A DNA stretch of 61,079 bases from Mayfieldus sp038040285 (GTDB taxonomy: Bacteria; Actinomycetota; Thermoleophilia; Solirubrobacterales; 70-9): positions 1 through 61,079 of the forward strand of contig JBBPIN010000013.1 of the NCBI GenBank assembly GCA_038040285.1, written 5' to 3'. Position numbers and translations under genes: made by a program. Below the pieces are notes generated by a model. That model was not told the DNA's origin, did not search any database, and saw only the letters and a list, made by a program, of their open reading frames with translations. Below are positions 1 to 8,831 of the stretch, in pieces. Position 1 is the first letter of the stretch, and each line of letters begins with the position of its first letter.

Positions 1-471
1 GCTGAGGAAGTTCTGTGGCATAAGCCATTTTCTCGCTGCAAACGGACCGAAAAGCGGGGGGTTTGTGCGACAGCCTCGCGTGAAAGCGAGAGCGCCGGAC
101 ACAAGGGGCGCGACCCTGCCGGCTCCCGCTTGGGACGAGAAGCGGGGGCGGAGGCCGACACCTCTCAAGCAGTCTGAGTGGCTGAGAGCCCGCGATCAAG
201 GGCGGCAGGGCCAGCCCTTCGGAAAATGGGTGGACACGTGGGAGCCGTGGCAATCAGGCGCCGCATTTTCTGCTCCGGACGACGAACCCGAGCTCAAGCG
301 TTGGAAGGCGGCTCGCAATTGCGAGTCCATCTCAAAACCTGCCCGTTTGCAGCAACTTTTATTGATCCGGGCCTCCTGACCCGGCGTTAGGACTGGCATC
401 ACCGAGGGCCGGGTGGCGGCCGGCTCGTCGGAGAGACGAAGCCAGTCAACCGCCGTCAAGGAGGACGCAAC
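1..471. other. Non-coding 5' region with several hairpins
   Basis: No open frame here looks like a real protein; the 104-codon frame from position 65 has no recognisable family and no ribosome binding site. Several perfect stems lie close together: 75-79 with 86-90 (loop GTGAAA), 125-131 with 140-146 (7 bp), 162-167 with 183-188 (6 bp) and 198-203 with 214-219 (6 bp). This density is suggestive of a structured RNA at about 70-225, but GC-rich DNA gives chance stems, and I could not match it to tmRNA, RNase P RNA, 6S RNA or a named riboswitch. The last 100 bases should hold the promoter of the DUF4331 gene; I see no clear -35/-10 pair. Confidence 0.3.
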
Positions 472-2037
472 ATGCGCAAGCTCATATTTGTCGCGGCCCT
501 CGTCGCAGTGCTGATCGGTGTGCCGTTCGCCGTTAGCTCCTCGCATCGCGAGGCGCCGTTGACGTCGAAGGACCCAACCGGGGACGACACCGACACCTAT
601 GCATTCACGGCGAAGGACGCGCCGGGCGATTTGACGATCGTCGGCAACTGGATCCCGTTTGAGGATCCAGCCGGCGGGCCGAACTTCTACCAGTTCGACG
701 ACAACGCCCATTACTACCTGAACATCGACAACACCGGTGACGGCAAGGCCGACATCCGGTACCAGTTCGATTTCAACAGCAAGACCCGCGACCCCAACAC
801 ATATCTGTACGGGCTCGGCAAGCCGATTCAAGGCGACAACAGCCCGAACCAGAACGTCGTGCAGACCTACACGCTCACGCGTGAGAATCTGAAGAACGGG
901 GTCGAGGTCAGCGCGAAGGTGCTCGGGACCAACCTCTCGAGTCCACCCGACAACGTTGGACCGAAGACGACGCCGGGCTATGAGAAGACGGCCGAGGCAG
1001 CGGTCCAAAACCTGCCGGGTGGAGGCAAGGTGTTCGCCGGACAGCGCGACGATCCGTTCTTTGTCGCTCTGGGCCGGGTCTTCGACACGGTCAACCTGAC
1101 CGGCGCCGGCCTAGGCAACAAGGGCGGCGGCGTCGACGACCTCGCCGGCTACGCGGTCCACTCGATCGTGCTCCAGGTTCCTGAGAGCCAGGTCACCGTG
1201 GACGGCAAGTCGGTGAAGTCCGAGAAGTCGAAGAACGCCGTCGTCGGCGTCTGGAGCTCAACCGAGCGCCAGGCGATCGACGTGAATGGCAAGGGATCGG
1301 GTGCGTTCAGCCAGATCTCGCGCCTCGGCAACCCGCTGGTCAACGAGGTGATCATCCCGTTGGCCAAGAAGGACATGTTCAACCGCACCATCCCCGCGGA
1401 CGACGTGACCAATTACGGCACGTACGTCCTCAACCCGGTGCTGGCGGCGGCAATGAACGCCCTGTTCCCGGGCAAGATCAACGCCCCGGAGCACAACCGC
1501 ACGGACATCGTCCAGGCGGTCCTACAGGGCATCCCCGGGCTGAATGCATTCCCGGGGGCGGCAGGTAAGAACGCCACCGACACGCTCAAGATCAACCTCG
1601 GCACGCCGCCGACCCCGAACCCTCAGCGGCTCGGTGTGCTGGCCGGGGACAACCAGGGTTACCCGAACGGCCGTCGTCTCACCGACGACGTGACCGACAT
1701 CGACCTCCAGGTCGTTGCGGGGGCCCTGAAGGGAAACAAGGTCCCGCTCGGTGACGGGGTCGATCAGAACGACGTCCCGTTCCTGACCAAGTTCCCCTAT
1801 GTCGCCCCGCCCAACCCGGGCGCGAATCCGGATTACGCCTATGGCTCCCGGATCAAGGCGCTCGCGCAGCAGGGCGGCGACGTGTTCCCGTCGCTCTCGG
1901 GCTCGAGCTCGAGCAGCGGTGACAGCAGTGACGGCGGCGGAACCAGCGCCATTGTCTGGGTCCTGATCGCCGTTGGCGCGGTGGTCCTGATCGGCGTTGC
2001 CTACGGCGCCGGTCGAGGCCAGAAGGGAAGCGCCTAG
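472..2037 (+). CDS. Secreted DUF4331 family protein with C-terminal membrane anchor
   Basis: A 521-residue exported protein of the DUF4331 family, whose function is unknown. Residues 1-23 form a signal peptide, followed by the family-typical SSHREAP start of the mature chain and a stretch with DPTGDDTDTYAF and the IPFEDPAGGPNFYQFDD motif. A Ser/Gly-rich linker at about 475-492 leads to one membrane helix (about 493-512) and a short basic tail, so the mature domain is probably held on the outer face of the membrane. The ATG is preceded by AAGGAGG at 458-464, which fixes the start. It lies 73 bases upstream of the TPR gene of the nickel module on the same strand, separated by a hairpin, so it may be co-transcribed with partial attenuation. 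Confidence 0.9.
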   Translation: MRKLIFVAALVAVLIGVPFAVSSSHREAPLTSKDPTGDDTDTYAFTAKDAPGDLTIVGNWIPFEDPAGGPNFYQFDDNAHYYLNIDNTGDGKADIRYQFDFNSKTRDPNTYLYGLGKPIQGDNSPNQNVVQTYTLTRENLKNGVEVSAKVLGTNLSSPPDNVGPKTTPGYEKTAEAAVQNLPGGGKVFAGQRDDPFFVALGRVFDTVNLTGAGLGNKGGGVDDLAGYAVHSIVLQVPESQVTVDGKSVKSEKSKNAVVGVWSSTERQAIDVNGKGSGAFSQISRLGNPLVNEVIIPLAKKDMFNRTIPADDVTNYGTYVLNPVLAAAMNALFPGKINAPEHNRTDIVQAVLQGIPGLNAFPGAAGKNATDTLKINLGTPPTPNPQRLGVLAGDNQGYPNGRRLTDDVTDIDLQVVAGALKGNKVPLGDGVDQNDVPFLTKFPYVAPPNPGANPDYAYGSRIKALAQQGGDVFPSLSGSSSSSGDSSDGGGTSAIVWVLIAVGAVVLIGVAYGAGRGQKGSA

Positions 2038-2050
2038 ACGATCGCTCCGC

Positions 2051-2078
2051 GAGGGGGTCGCCAGCCGGCGGCCCCCTC
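2051..2078 (+). terminator. Hairpin between DUF4331 and TPR genes
   Basis: GAGGGGG at 2051-2057 pairs with CCCCCTC at 2072-2078, and the inner TCGCC and GGCGG also pair mostly, giving a strong stem-loop. No T-run follows, so it is at best a weak terminator or an attenuator that lowers expression of the downstream nickel module relative to DUF4331. Confidence 0.45.
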
Positions 2079-2110
2079 CGGGGCGGCTCGTTTGAGACCG
2101 CATCCGCACT

Positions 2111-3436
2111 ATGCCAATCGCACTTCAAAGAATCTCTCTTCGGGTCGGCGCTGTTGCGCTGGCCTTCGCCCTAGTGATGCTCGCGCTGCGGGTGATCGAC
2201 ACCTCGGGGCCCATCTCGACGGCCTCCAGGGCCGACCTGGCCGCCGTCGCCGGCTCTGGCCTACCGCCGGGCGCGACCACCGACCAGCAGATCGAGGTGC
2301 TTCAGGCGCAGCTGCGCTCGGCGCCAGACGCCGACACCTACGCGAACCTCGGCCTCACCTACCTACAGAAGGTGCGCGAGTCAGGCGACCCGAGCTTCTA
2401 CACCAAGGCCGACGGGGTCCTGCGCGAGGCGCTGAAGACCGACCCCCAGAACTTCACCGCGACCAGCGGCCTCGGCCAGCTGGCGCTCAGCCGCCACGAC
2501 TTTCATGCCGGGCTCGTGCTCGGCGAGCGGGCGCGGCGCATCGACCCCGGGGTGGCGCGCAACTACGGCGTGATCGCCGACGCCGAGGTCGAGCTGGGCC
2601 GCTACACGGCCGCCGGGCGGACGCTTCAGAAGTGGGTCGACCTGAAGCCCGAGCTTTCTTCCTACGCGCGGGTCTCCTACTTCCGCGAGCTGCACGGCGA
2701 CCTGCCGGGGGCGCTTGCGGCGATGCAATTGGCGGTCACGGCCGGCGGCCAGAGCCCCGAGAACCTCGGCTACGTGCAGACGTTGGTCGGCCAGCTGCAG
2801 CTCGAGAGCGGCCACTACGCGACCGCCGAGCGCGCCTATCGGACGGCGCTGGCCGGCGACCCCGGCTATCCGGCGGCGCTCGCCGGGCTGGCCCGGGTCG
2901 AGGCGGGGCGCGGTCAATACGAGACCGCGATCACCCGCTACCAGCGCGCCGTGCAGAAGATCCCGCTGCCCGAATACGTGATCGGGCTGGGGGAGACACA
3001 GGAGGCGGCGGGGCGGATGACCGCGGCGCAGGCCAGCTACGCGCTGGTCGGCGTCGAGGTGAAGCTGCTGCGCGCCAACGGCGTCAACACCGACGTCGAC
3101 CTGGCGCTGTTCGAGGCCAATCATGGCAGCGCCGCGAAGGCGGTCCTGCTCGGGCGCCGGGCTTGGGCGGAGGCGCCGAGCGTGCGCTCGGCCGACGCCT
3201 ATTCATGGGCGCTGAGCCGGGCGGGCGATGACGCGGTGGCGCTGCGGTTCTCGGCCGAAGCGATGAAGCTCGGCTCGCGCGACCCCTCGTTCCTCTACCA
3301 CGCCGGGATCGTCGCCCAGCGCGCCGGGCGGACGACGGCGGCGCGCGGATATCTCTCGCGGCTCGTCGCCCAGAGCCCGCGCTTCAACCCGCTCTACGGG
3401 CCGCGCGCCCGGATGGCGTTGAGGGAGCTGGGATGA
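2111..3436 (+). CDS. Membrane-anchored tetratricopeptide repeat protein
   Basis: A 441-residue protein with a short basic N-terminus, one hydrophobic segment (about 9-28) and then TPR-like helical repeats from about residue 65 to the end, recognisable by repeated Ala/Gly-Tyr patterns such as YANLGLTYLQK, YATAERAYRTALAGDPGYPAALAGLAR and YETAITRYQRAV. It is therefore probably a scaffold outside the membrane. Its last four bases overlap the ATG of the following NicO transporter (ATGA), so the two are translationally coupled. Its place between DUF4331 and metal transporters suggests a role in assembling or presenting the metal-related complex, but no catalytic domain is visible. Confidence 0.85.
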   Translation: MPIALQRISLRVGAVALAFALVMLALRVIDTSGPISTASRADLAAVAGSGLPPGATTDQQIEVLQAQLRSAPDADTYANLGLTYLQKVRESGDPSFYTKADGVLREALKTDPQNFTATSGLGQLALSRHDFHAGLVLGERARRIDPGVARNYGVIADAEVELGRYTAAGRTLQKWVDLKPELSSYARVSYFRELHGDLPGALAAMQLAVTAGGQSPENLGYVQTLVGQLQLESGHYATAERAYRTALAGDPGYPAALAGLARVEAGRGQYETAITRYQRAVQKIPLPEYVIGLGETQEAAGRMTAAQASYALVGVEVKLLRANGVNTDVDLALFEANHGSAAKAVLLGRRAWAEAPSVRSADAYSWALSRAGDDAVALRFSAEAMKLGSRDPSFLYHAGIVAQRAGRTTAARGYLSRLVAQSPRFNPLYGPRARMALRELG

Positions 3437-4887
3437 GGCGCGGCCGGATCGCTGCGCTGTGCGTCGCCGCGGCGATCGCGGGCTCGGCGCTGGCCCCATC
3501 CGGCGCCGCCGCCCATCCACTCGGCAACTTCAGCGTCAACCACCTCAGCCAGGTGCGGATCTCCGACGGCCGCGCCGAGCTGCACTACATCCTCGACCAG
3601 GCCGAGATCCCGACCTTCCAGGAAACCCAGCGCTTCGACACCGACGGCAACGGCAAGGTCGACGGCGCCGAGCGCGGGCCGCTGCTGCGCGCCAAGCTGG
3701 CCGAGATCGCGCCGGGCCTGTCGCTGACCGCGGACGGGCGTCCCGTGCCGCTCGGCAAGCCCCACGACGCGACGATCTCCTTCCCGCCCGGCCAGAGCGG
3801 ACTGCTGCTGACCCGGGTCGAGGCCGACTTCGACGCGCGGCTGCCCGCCGGCGCGAGCCGGGTTCAGGTCCACGACAACACCTACCTGGGCCGGGTCGGC
3901 TGGAAGGAGATCGAGGTGCTGCCGGGCGAGGGGGCCGACGTGCGCTCGAACGTCGGCGCGACCGACCCCACCAACGGGCTGCGCAGCTATCCCCAGGACC
4001 TGCTCTCCAGCCCCCCCGACGTGCGCAGCGCCAGCTTCGCCGTCAGCCCAGGCTCGGGCCAGGTGACGGCGCCGAAGGGGCCGGATGGGGGAGAGACGAC
4101 GACCAACGTGGCGCTGGACGGTTTCGCCAACACGCTGGCCAGCTCCAACGACCATGGCTGGCTGCTCCTGCTCCTGCTCGCCGCCGCTTTCGGCTGGGGC
4201 GCCCTGCACGCGCTCTCGCCCGGTCATGGCAAGTCGATGGTCGCCGGCTATCTGGTCGGCAGCCGGGGGACGCCGCGCCACGCGGCGATCCTCGGGCTCA
4301 CGGTCACCGTCACCCATACCTTCGCGGTCTTCGCGCTCGGGCTCGTGACCCTGTTCGCCTCCCAGTACATCCTGCCCGAGGACCTCTACCCGTGGCTCGG
4401 GGTGATCTCGGGGGTGATGGTGGTGACGATCGGGCTCGCGGTGATGCGGTCGCGCTTTGTGCGCTGGCGGAAGATGCGGGCGCAGGTCGAGGGGCATGGC
4501 CACGCGCACGAGCACAGCCACGAGCACAGCCACAGCCACGCCCCTTCCGACCAGCCGCTGACGATGCGGACGCTGCTGGCGCTTGGTGTCTCCGGCGGCG
4601 CGGTTCCCTGCCCCTCGGCGCTGGTCGTCCTGATCGCGGCGATCTCCCAGCATCGGATCGGGCTTGGGATGGGGCTGATCTTCGCCTTCAGCCTCGGGCT
4701 GGCGGCGACGCTGACGGTTGTCGGCCTCGTCGTCCTCTACGGCGGTCGCCTTGTCGCCCGCCTGCGACCCGAGCGCCGCATATTCGGCGCCCGCCTGATC
4801 GGTGCGCTGCCGGCGCTCTCGGCGAGCATCATCGTCGTCGCCGGCACCCTGATCACCCTGCGAGCGATCCCCCAGGTGGGCCTGTGA
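3433..4887 (+). CDS. NicO/RcnA-like nickel-cobalt transporter with N-terminal extracytoplasmic domain
   Basis: A 484-residue membrane protein. Residues 1-27 are a signal peptide ending before AHPLGNFSVNHLSQV, the start of a soluble domain (about 28-230) that precedes the NicO transport domain in this subfamily. The first transport helix carries HALSPGHGKSMVAGYLVG, close to the signature of the RcnA Ni/Co exporter. A cytosolic-loop His cluster lies at about 354-371 (GHGHAHEHSHEHSHSH), and further helices extend to the C-terminus. The motif favours export, but direction cannot be proved from sequence. It overlaps the TPR gene by 4 bases and its TGA overlaps a possible GTG start of the Fur gene. 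Confidence 0.88.
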   Translation: MRRGRIAALCVAAAIAGSALAPSGAAAHPLGNFSVNHLSQVRISDGRAELHYILDQAEIPTFQETQRFDTDGNGKVDGAERGPLLRAKLAEIAPGLSLTADGRPVPLGKPHDATISFPPGQSGLLLTRVEADFDARLPAGASRVQVHDNTYLGRVGWKEIEVLPGEGADVRSNVGATDPTNGLRSYPQDLLSSPPDVRSASFAVSPGSGQVTAPKGPDGGETTTNVALDGFANTLASSNDHGWLLLLLLAAAFGWGALHALSPGHGKSMVAGYLVGSRGTPRHAAILGLTVTVTHTFAVFALGLVTLFASQYILPEDLYPWLGVISGVMVVTIGLAVMRSRFVRWRKMRAQVEGHGHAHEHSHEHSHSHAPSDQPLTMRTLLALGVSGGAVPCPSALVVLIAAISQHRIGLGMGLIFAFSLGLAATLTVVGLVVLYGGRLVARLRPERRIFGARLIGALPALSASIIVVAGTLITLRAIPQVGL

Positions 4888-4910
4888 TCCGAAGCGGCCC
4901 CGGCATCGCA

Positions 4911-5402
4911 ATGGCATTCGAAGACCCCAGTCGGATGACCGTCTCGTCCCTCACACCTCCACTTCGGTTCGACAGCCCCGAGACAGTGCTAAACGCGCTG
5001 CGCGGACACGGCCTGCGGGTCTCGACCGCGCGCCGCGTCGTCGTGCAGGCCCTTTTCGCCGCCGAGCAGCCGCTGTCAGCGGAGGAGATCGCCAGCGGGG
5101 AGGACGCCGGATTGCCGATCGACCTCGCGTCGGTCTACCGCAACCTCGAGACGCTCGAGGAGCTGGGCGTCGTGCGCCACGTCCACGCCGGCCACAGCGC
5201 CGGTCGCTACGCGCTGACCGGCAACGGCGAGTCCGAGTACCTCGCCTGCGAGCGCTGCGGCGCCCTGACCGAGGTCGGCCCCCGCGATCTGGACGAGGTG
5301 CGGGCGCTGGTCCGCGACCGGTTCGGCTACGAGGTCCGCTTCACCCACTTCCCGATCGTCGGGCGCTGCCCCGAGTGCGCGCAAGGAGACGCCACCCGAT
5401 GA
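4911..5402 (+). CDS. Fur-family metal-responsive repressor
   Basis: A DNA-binding metalloregulator of about 163 residues. It has the Fur winged helix (LSAEEIASGEDAGLPIDL, then SVYRNLETLEELGVVRHV), His ligands (HVHAGHSAGRY, FTHFPIVGRC) and two Cys pairs, CERCG and CPECA, forming the structural zinc site. Starts are ambiguous. ATG 4911 is used here; ATG 4935 would give 155 residues; GTG 4884 would overlap the transporter stop as GTGA and match the 4-base overlaps elsewhere in this operon. It ends in an ATGA overlap with the next nickel transporter. Context points to a nickel (Nur-like) or zinc sensor controlling this operon; which metal is unknown. Confidence 0.9.
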   Translation: MAFEDPSRMTVSSLTPPLRFDSPETVLNALRGHGLRVSTARRVVVQALFAAEQPLSAEEIASGEDAGLPIDLASVYRNLETLEELGVVRHVHAGHSAGRYALTGNGESEYLACERCGALTEVGPRDLDEVRALVRDRFGYEVRFTHFPIVGRCPECAQGDATR

Positions 5403-6160
5403 GCGCGGCGTTTCTCAACTTCCACTTCCTCTTCCGTCCACTCGAGCAGGCCGACCACTGGGTCGAGGGCTTCTTCGCCGGCGCCCCGTTCCTGTTCGCG
5501 CTGCTGATCGCGCTCGTGCTCGGGCTGCGCCACGCGACCGATCCCGACCACCTCGTGGCAGTCACCTCGCTTGTCGCCGCCGACGGTGGCGACGTGCGTG
5601 GCGCCGCCCGGCTCGGCGCCTGGTGGGGGGCGGGGCACGCCGGGGCGCTGCTGGTGATCGGGGTACCGCTGATCCTCTTTAAGTCCTCGATGCCGGGCTG
5701 GTTGGAGAGCGGCGCCGAGACGTTGGTCGGCGTCGTGATCCTGGCGTTGGCGCTGCGGATCGTCTTCAAATGGGCACGGGGGGACTTTCGGGCCGGAAAG
5801 CACGAACACGAAGGCAACGGCTCGCACTCGCATCGCCACCTGCGCGAGGGCGAGGGGCCGCATCGGCACCGCCGCGTCCGCACCCCCGGTCAGGCGCTGG
5901 GGATCGGCCTGCTGCACGGGCTGGCCGGGACCGGCGCCGTGGCGCTGCTGCTGATCGCCGCGCTGCCGAGCAAGCTCGAGGCGGCCGCCGCGCTGGCCGT
6001 GTTCGCGCCGATGTCGGCGGTCTCGATGACCCTCTGCACGACCGCCTTCGCCTGGCTGCTGACGCGGCCGCTGATCGACCCGCTCTACCGCAACGTGCTG
6101 ATCCCGGCCTTCGGCCTCTTCGGCCTGATGTTCGGGGTCTGGTACATCGGGCTGGGCTAA
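5399..6160 (+). CDS. HoxN/UreH-like nickel permease
   Basis: A 253-residue polytopic membrane protein. The signature helix reads LRHATDPDHLVAVTSLVA, matching the HAxDxDH pattern of NiCoT and UreH-type nickel importers. A central His-rich loop (about 136-157, with HEHEGNGSHSHRH and PHRHRR) separates two groups of helices, and a second conserved helix has LHGLAGTGAVALLLIAAL. The ATG is in the ATGA overlap with the Fur-family gene; the in-frame ATG 24 bases upstream lies inside that gene and is less likely. Importer and exporter-like transporters under one adjacent regulator suggest a complete nickel/cobalt homeostasis unit. Confidence 0.88.
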   Translation: MSAAFLNFHFLFRPLEQADHWVEGFFAGAPFLFALLIALVLGLRHATDPDHLVAVTSLVAADGGDVRGAARLGAWWGAGHAGALLVIGVPLILFKSSMPGWLESGAETLVGVVILALALRIVFKWARGDFRAGKHEHEGNGSHSHRHLREGEGPHRHRRVRTPGQALGIGLLHGLAGTGAVALLLIAALPSKLEAAAALAVFAPMSAVSMTLCTTAFAWLLTRPLIDPLYRNVLIPAFGLFGLMFGVWYIGLG

Positions 6161-6229
6161 GCGGCCCGCCGGGGTCTCGCGCGCTGGAGAGCGGGTAGAG
6201 GGACCCCGTCCCCGACGGAGGAGGAGCGA

Positions 6230-6511
6230 ATGAGCTTGGCCATTCCAGTGGCTGCGCTGGGTCTCGGATTGATCGGTTTGGTGATCGTCATCCTGGTCGT
6301 GATTCGTGATCACGCGGGTGCTTTAGCCGACGCGGGGCTACACCCCCGCGCCCCGCAGGAAGTCGAGCACCTCTCGCACGCAGCGCTCCGGCTCGTCCTC
6401 GAAGACGAGGTGGCCCGCCGCGTCCGCACCCCCGGGCTAGGCGCTGGGCCTAACAACAAAAGCAGGGTTGGCTCTGGAACGCGGCGATCTGTAGGCTGGG
6501 CCGCCCGATGA
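6230..6511 (+). CDS. Possible small membrane protein, 3' part rearranged
   Basis: An exceptionally strong ribosome binding site (GGAGGAGGAG, 6217-6226) precedes this ATG. The first 27 residues form a clear membrane helix (SLAIPVAALGLGLIGLVIVI and onward). From about residue 37 the frame runs antisense through a remnant of a hydrolase gene and codes for no recognisable sequence, so the original 3' end was probably lost by rearrangement. The stop TGA overlaps the ATG of the next gene (ATGA at 6508), so translation may still couple into it. It may be a real one-helix leader protein or a broken gene. Confidence 0.4.
   Translation: MSLAIPVAALGLGLIGLVIVILVVIRDHAGALADAGLHPRAPQEVEHLSHAALRLVLEDEVARRVRTPGLGAGPNNKSRVGSGTRRSVGWAAR
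6339..6434 (-). pseudogene. 3' remnant of an alpha/beta hydrolase gene
   Basis: Read on the minus strand this stretch gives GHLVFEDEPERCVREVLDFL followed by RGAGV and a stop. It closely matches the last residues of the complete hydrolase at 8832-9656 (GHFVFEDEPERCVREVLDFL, then DQARV). Bases 6356-6408 are identical to 8850-8902 in the same orientation. The catalytic His is kept but everything upstream is gone and a stop lies just upstream in frame. It is a truncated duplicate. Confidence 0.8.
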
Positions 6512-8802
6512 CCAGTCGGTTCACGCGGGCCCCCAGAGGGGTGGGCTTGGGGCGCGCCCCGAGGATCGGCGCAGTCGCCGCCGCGGTGCTCGCGTTCTCG
6601 GTGGCGGCAGCCTCCGCCGCCCGGCCCGCCGAGCGGATTGGCCGCGTTGCTGTGCTGCCGGCGCTCGCCGCTCCCGTGCAGCCGGTGCGGACCGCATCCC
6701 CGCCGCCCCGTGAGCACCGGTTGCCCTTCGGCTCGCTGCGTCTGAGCCAGAGCACGATCGTCGCGGCGGCAGCGGATCAGGACGTAACGGTGACCGTGAA
6801 CCCCGACCAGGCAACCTCCCCCGACCGACTTCGCGTGCGGATCTACCGTCCCGCTCTGCAGAGCAGCCCGCAGAACGGGCGCGGCATCGGCCGCGTGGAG
6901 CTTCCCTCTCGGACGCTGAACTTGGAGGGAACCCGTGCGGAGAGCGTGACGTTCTCGAACCTCGACCCGCCCCCCGGGAGCTACCGGCTCCAGGTCATCA
7001 ACGCCACGTCGGGCGAGGTGTCCGGCACGGCTCCGCTGATCGTTTATTCCCAGGACAGGCTGCCCGCAGGCGCGAGCGGGAGCGCGGGAAGCGGTCCCTT
7101 GGCGGGCGACGCGGCCGCCGGGCGGACCCTGGCCTCACCGTCTACCAACAACAATCTAAGCAACGACGCTATCGAGCAGTCGGAGTCCTACGTGGGGGTG
7201 GAGGCGGACAATCCGGCGCGGGTGATCGCGGGGATCAATCCGATCGGCGGCGGCAACCCGCAGGCATGGGTCTCGAACAGCTCCATGACCCCGGGCACCA
7301 TCGTGGTCAACACGCTTCCCTCGACCACCAAGCTGGCGACCGCCGAGGGCGGAGGGACCTTCACCGCCGATCTCTGTTGCGACCCGACCTTCGCCGCTGA
7401 CGACCGCGGCAACTTCTGGTACGGCGTGCTCTCGCTAAACCCCAACAGCCACATCATCGTCAACCGGATCGCAGGGCCCTCCGGCTCCACGTTCCAGGCC
7501 CAGAACACCGCCGTTCCACGCTTCACCACGGGGACCCAGGACAAGCCGATGATCACGATCGACAACGGGGCCTCGAGCCCGAAGCAATACGAGCTCTACG
7601 CGACCTGGGTCGAGAACCCAGGACAGAACGTGGTGGTCTCCCAGTGCGACGCAACCACCGCCTCGACCTGCGACAACCCGGACAGCTGGAGCGTCCCGGC
7701 GAAGGTCACCGGAGCGGGGGCGACCTACACCTATCCGTCGATCGCCGCCGCCCCCAACGGCGACCTCTACATCACGTGGTGGGATGCGACCAACGACAAG
7801 GTCTCGATCGACCGCTGCCTGGCGGCGGAGGACTGCAGCTCGGCGGCGAGCTGGAACGAGGACGCCGACATCGACAACGACCTCGACCCGGGGAGCGCCA
7901 CGGCGCTGCCGTTCTTCTGCCCGATAATCGCGGCGCCCGTCGGCCGGGTTGGTGCGCTCACCTACGTTGACGTCGGAGCGGACGGCAAGGTCTACGTCGC
8001 CTGGAGCGAGCTGCGCAACAACAACACCACTCGCTGCACGGCCAGCGGCACCGACCGCACCTTCGAGAGCTATGTTGCGCACGGGGCCAGCGCCAACACC
8101 ATCCCCGCGGTCAACACCGGGGTGCGTCTTAGCGACGATTCCGCGAGCGCGCTGAACGACCACTTCTTCGCTTCGCTCGCAGCCGATCCCTCGGCCGCGG
8201 CTGGAACGGTCGAGACCGCCCTCTACAGCACCAAATTAGATAGCTCCGGGCAGACCACCCAGCAGTTCTACGTCAGCTCCACCAACGGCGGCGTGAGCTT
8301 CGGCCCGATGCAGCAGATCAGCACCGCTGCCTCCGACTACAGCGCCGGCCTGACCAGCAACGACTACGGCGACTACGAGGGGGCTGACGCCGCGGGCGGA
8401 GTGTTCTATCCCTCCTGGACCGACAACCGTGCGGCCGCGGGCGGCGATGGGGAGCTGTTCATGCTCACCGCGCCGGGCGGCGGCGGTGGCGGCGGCGGTG
8501 GCGGCGGTGGCGGTGGTGGTGGCGGCGGCGGCGGTGACGCGACCGCGCCCAACACGACCATCGACAAGGGGCCGAAGAAGAAGACCCACTCACACAAGGC
8601 GAAGTTCAAGTTCAGCTCCAACGAGCCGGGGAGCACCTTCCAGTGCAAGCTCGACAGGAAGCCCTTGAAGTCCTGCACCTCGCCCAAGAGGTACGCGAAT
8701 CTGAAGCCCGGCAGGCACAAGTTCCAGGTTCGGGGCATCGACGCCGCGGGCAACACCGATTCCACGCCGGCCACGCGGAAGTGGAAAGTGCTCGCCTCCT
8801 AG
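6508..8802 (+). CDS. Large secreted protein, sialidase-like/BNR fold with poly-Gly linker and C-terminal Ig-like domain
   Basis: A 764-residue exported protein. A signal peptide lies at about 1-44 (hydrophobic IGAVAAAVLAFSVAAASAA). The middle (about 210-650) has the spacing of beta-propeller exo-sialidase/BNR-repeat proteins, with repeated patterns such as NFWYGVLSLN, YELYATWVENPGQNVVVSQC, GDLYITWWDA and GKVYVAWSEL; no sialidase catalytic set is evident. About 20 consecutive glycines (657-676) link to a C-terminal domain (APNTTIDKGPKKKTHSHKAK to RGIDAAGNTDSTPATRKW) typical of secreted proteins in Solirubrobacterales. It is probably a surface or secreted binding protein. Hydrolase 3'-end copies lie on either side, so the locus has been rearranged. 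Confidence 0.8.
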   Translation: MTSRFTRAPRGVGLGRAPRIGAVAAAVLAFSVAAASAARPAERIGRVAVLPALAAPVQPVRTASPPPREHRLPFGSLRLSQSTIVAAAADQDVTVTVNPDQATSPDRLRVRIYRPALQSSPQNGRGIGRVELPSRTLNLEGTRAESVTFSNLDPPPGSYRLQVINATSGEVSGTAPLIVYSQDRLPAGASGSAGSGPLAGDAAAGRTLASPSTNNNLSNDAIEQSESYVGVEADNPARVIAGINPIGGGNPQAWVSNSSMTPGTIVVNTLPSTTKLATAEGGGTFTADLCCDPTFAADDRGNFWYGVLSLNPNSHIIVNRIAGPSGSTFQAQNTAVPRFTTGTQDKPMITIDNGASSPKQYELYATWVENPGQNVVVSQCDATTASTCDNPDSWSVPAKVTGAGATYTYPSIAAAPNGDLYITWWDATNDKVSIDRCLAAEDCSSAASWNEDADIDNDLDPGSATALPFFCPIIAAPVGRVGALTYVDVGADGKVYVAWSELRNNNTTRCTASGTDRTFESYVAHGASANTIPAVNTGVRLSDDSASALNDHFFASLAADPSAAAGTVETALYSTKLDSSGQTTQQFYVSSTNGGVSFGPMQQISTAASDYSAGLTSNDYGDYEGADAAGGVFYPSWTDNRAAAGGDGELFMLTAPGGGGGGGGGGGGGGGGGGGGDATAPNTTIDKGPKKKTHSHKAKFKFSSNEPGSTFQCKLDRKPLKSCTSPKRYANLKPGRHKFQVRGIDAAGNTDSTPATRKWKVLAS

Positions 8803-8831
8803 GCTGAGCCTCGGCCTCCACCGCAATTGGG

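Noticed and set aside
170..215. CTGAGAG-type sequence as part of a TPP riboswitch
   Set aside because: The second conserved TPP element and helix order are missing, and the downstream genes have no link to thiamine.
65..379. 104-codon plus-strand frame
   Set aside because: No ribosome binding site, no family pattern, and it runs through several perfect hairpins.
3394..4917. A 507-codon open frame on the minus strand
   Set aside because: It lies exactly opposite the NicO transporter gene, is extremely Arg/Asp/Gln-rich and has no family pattern; it is the usual GC-rich antisense shadow.
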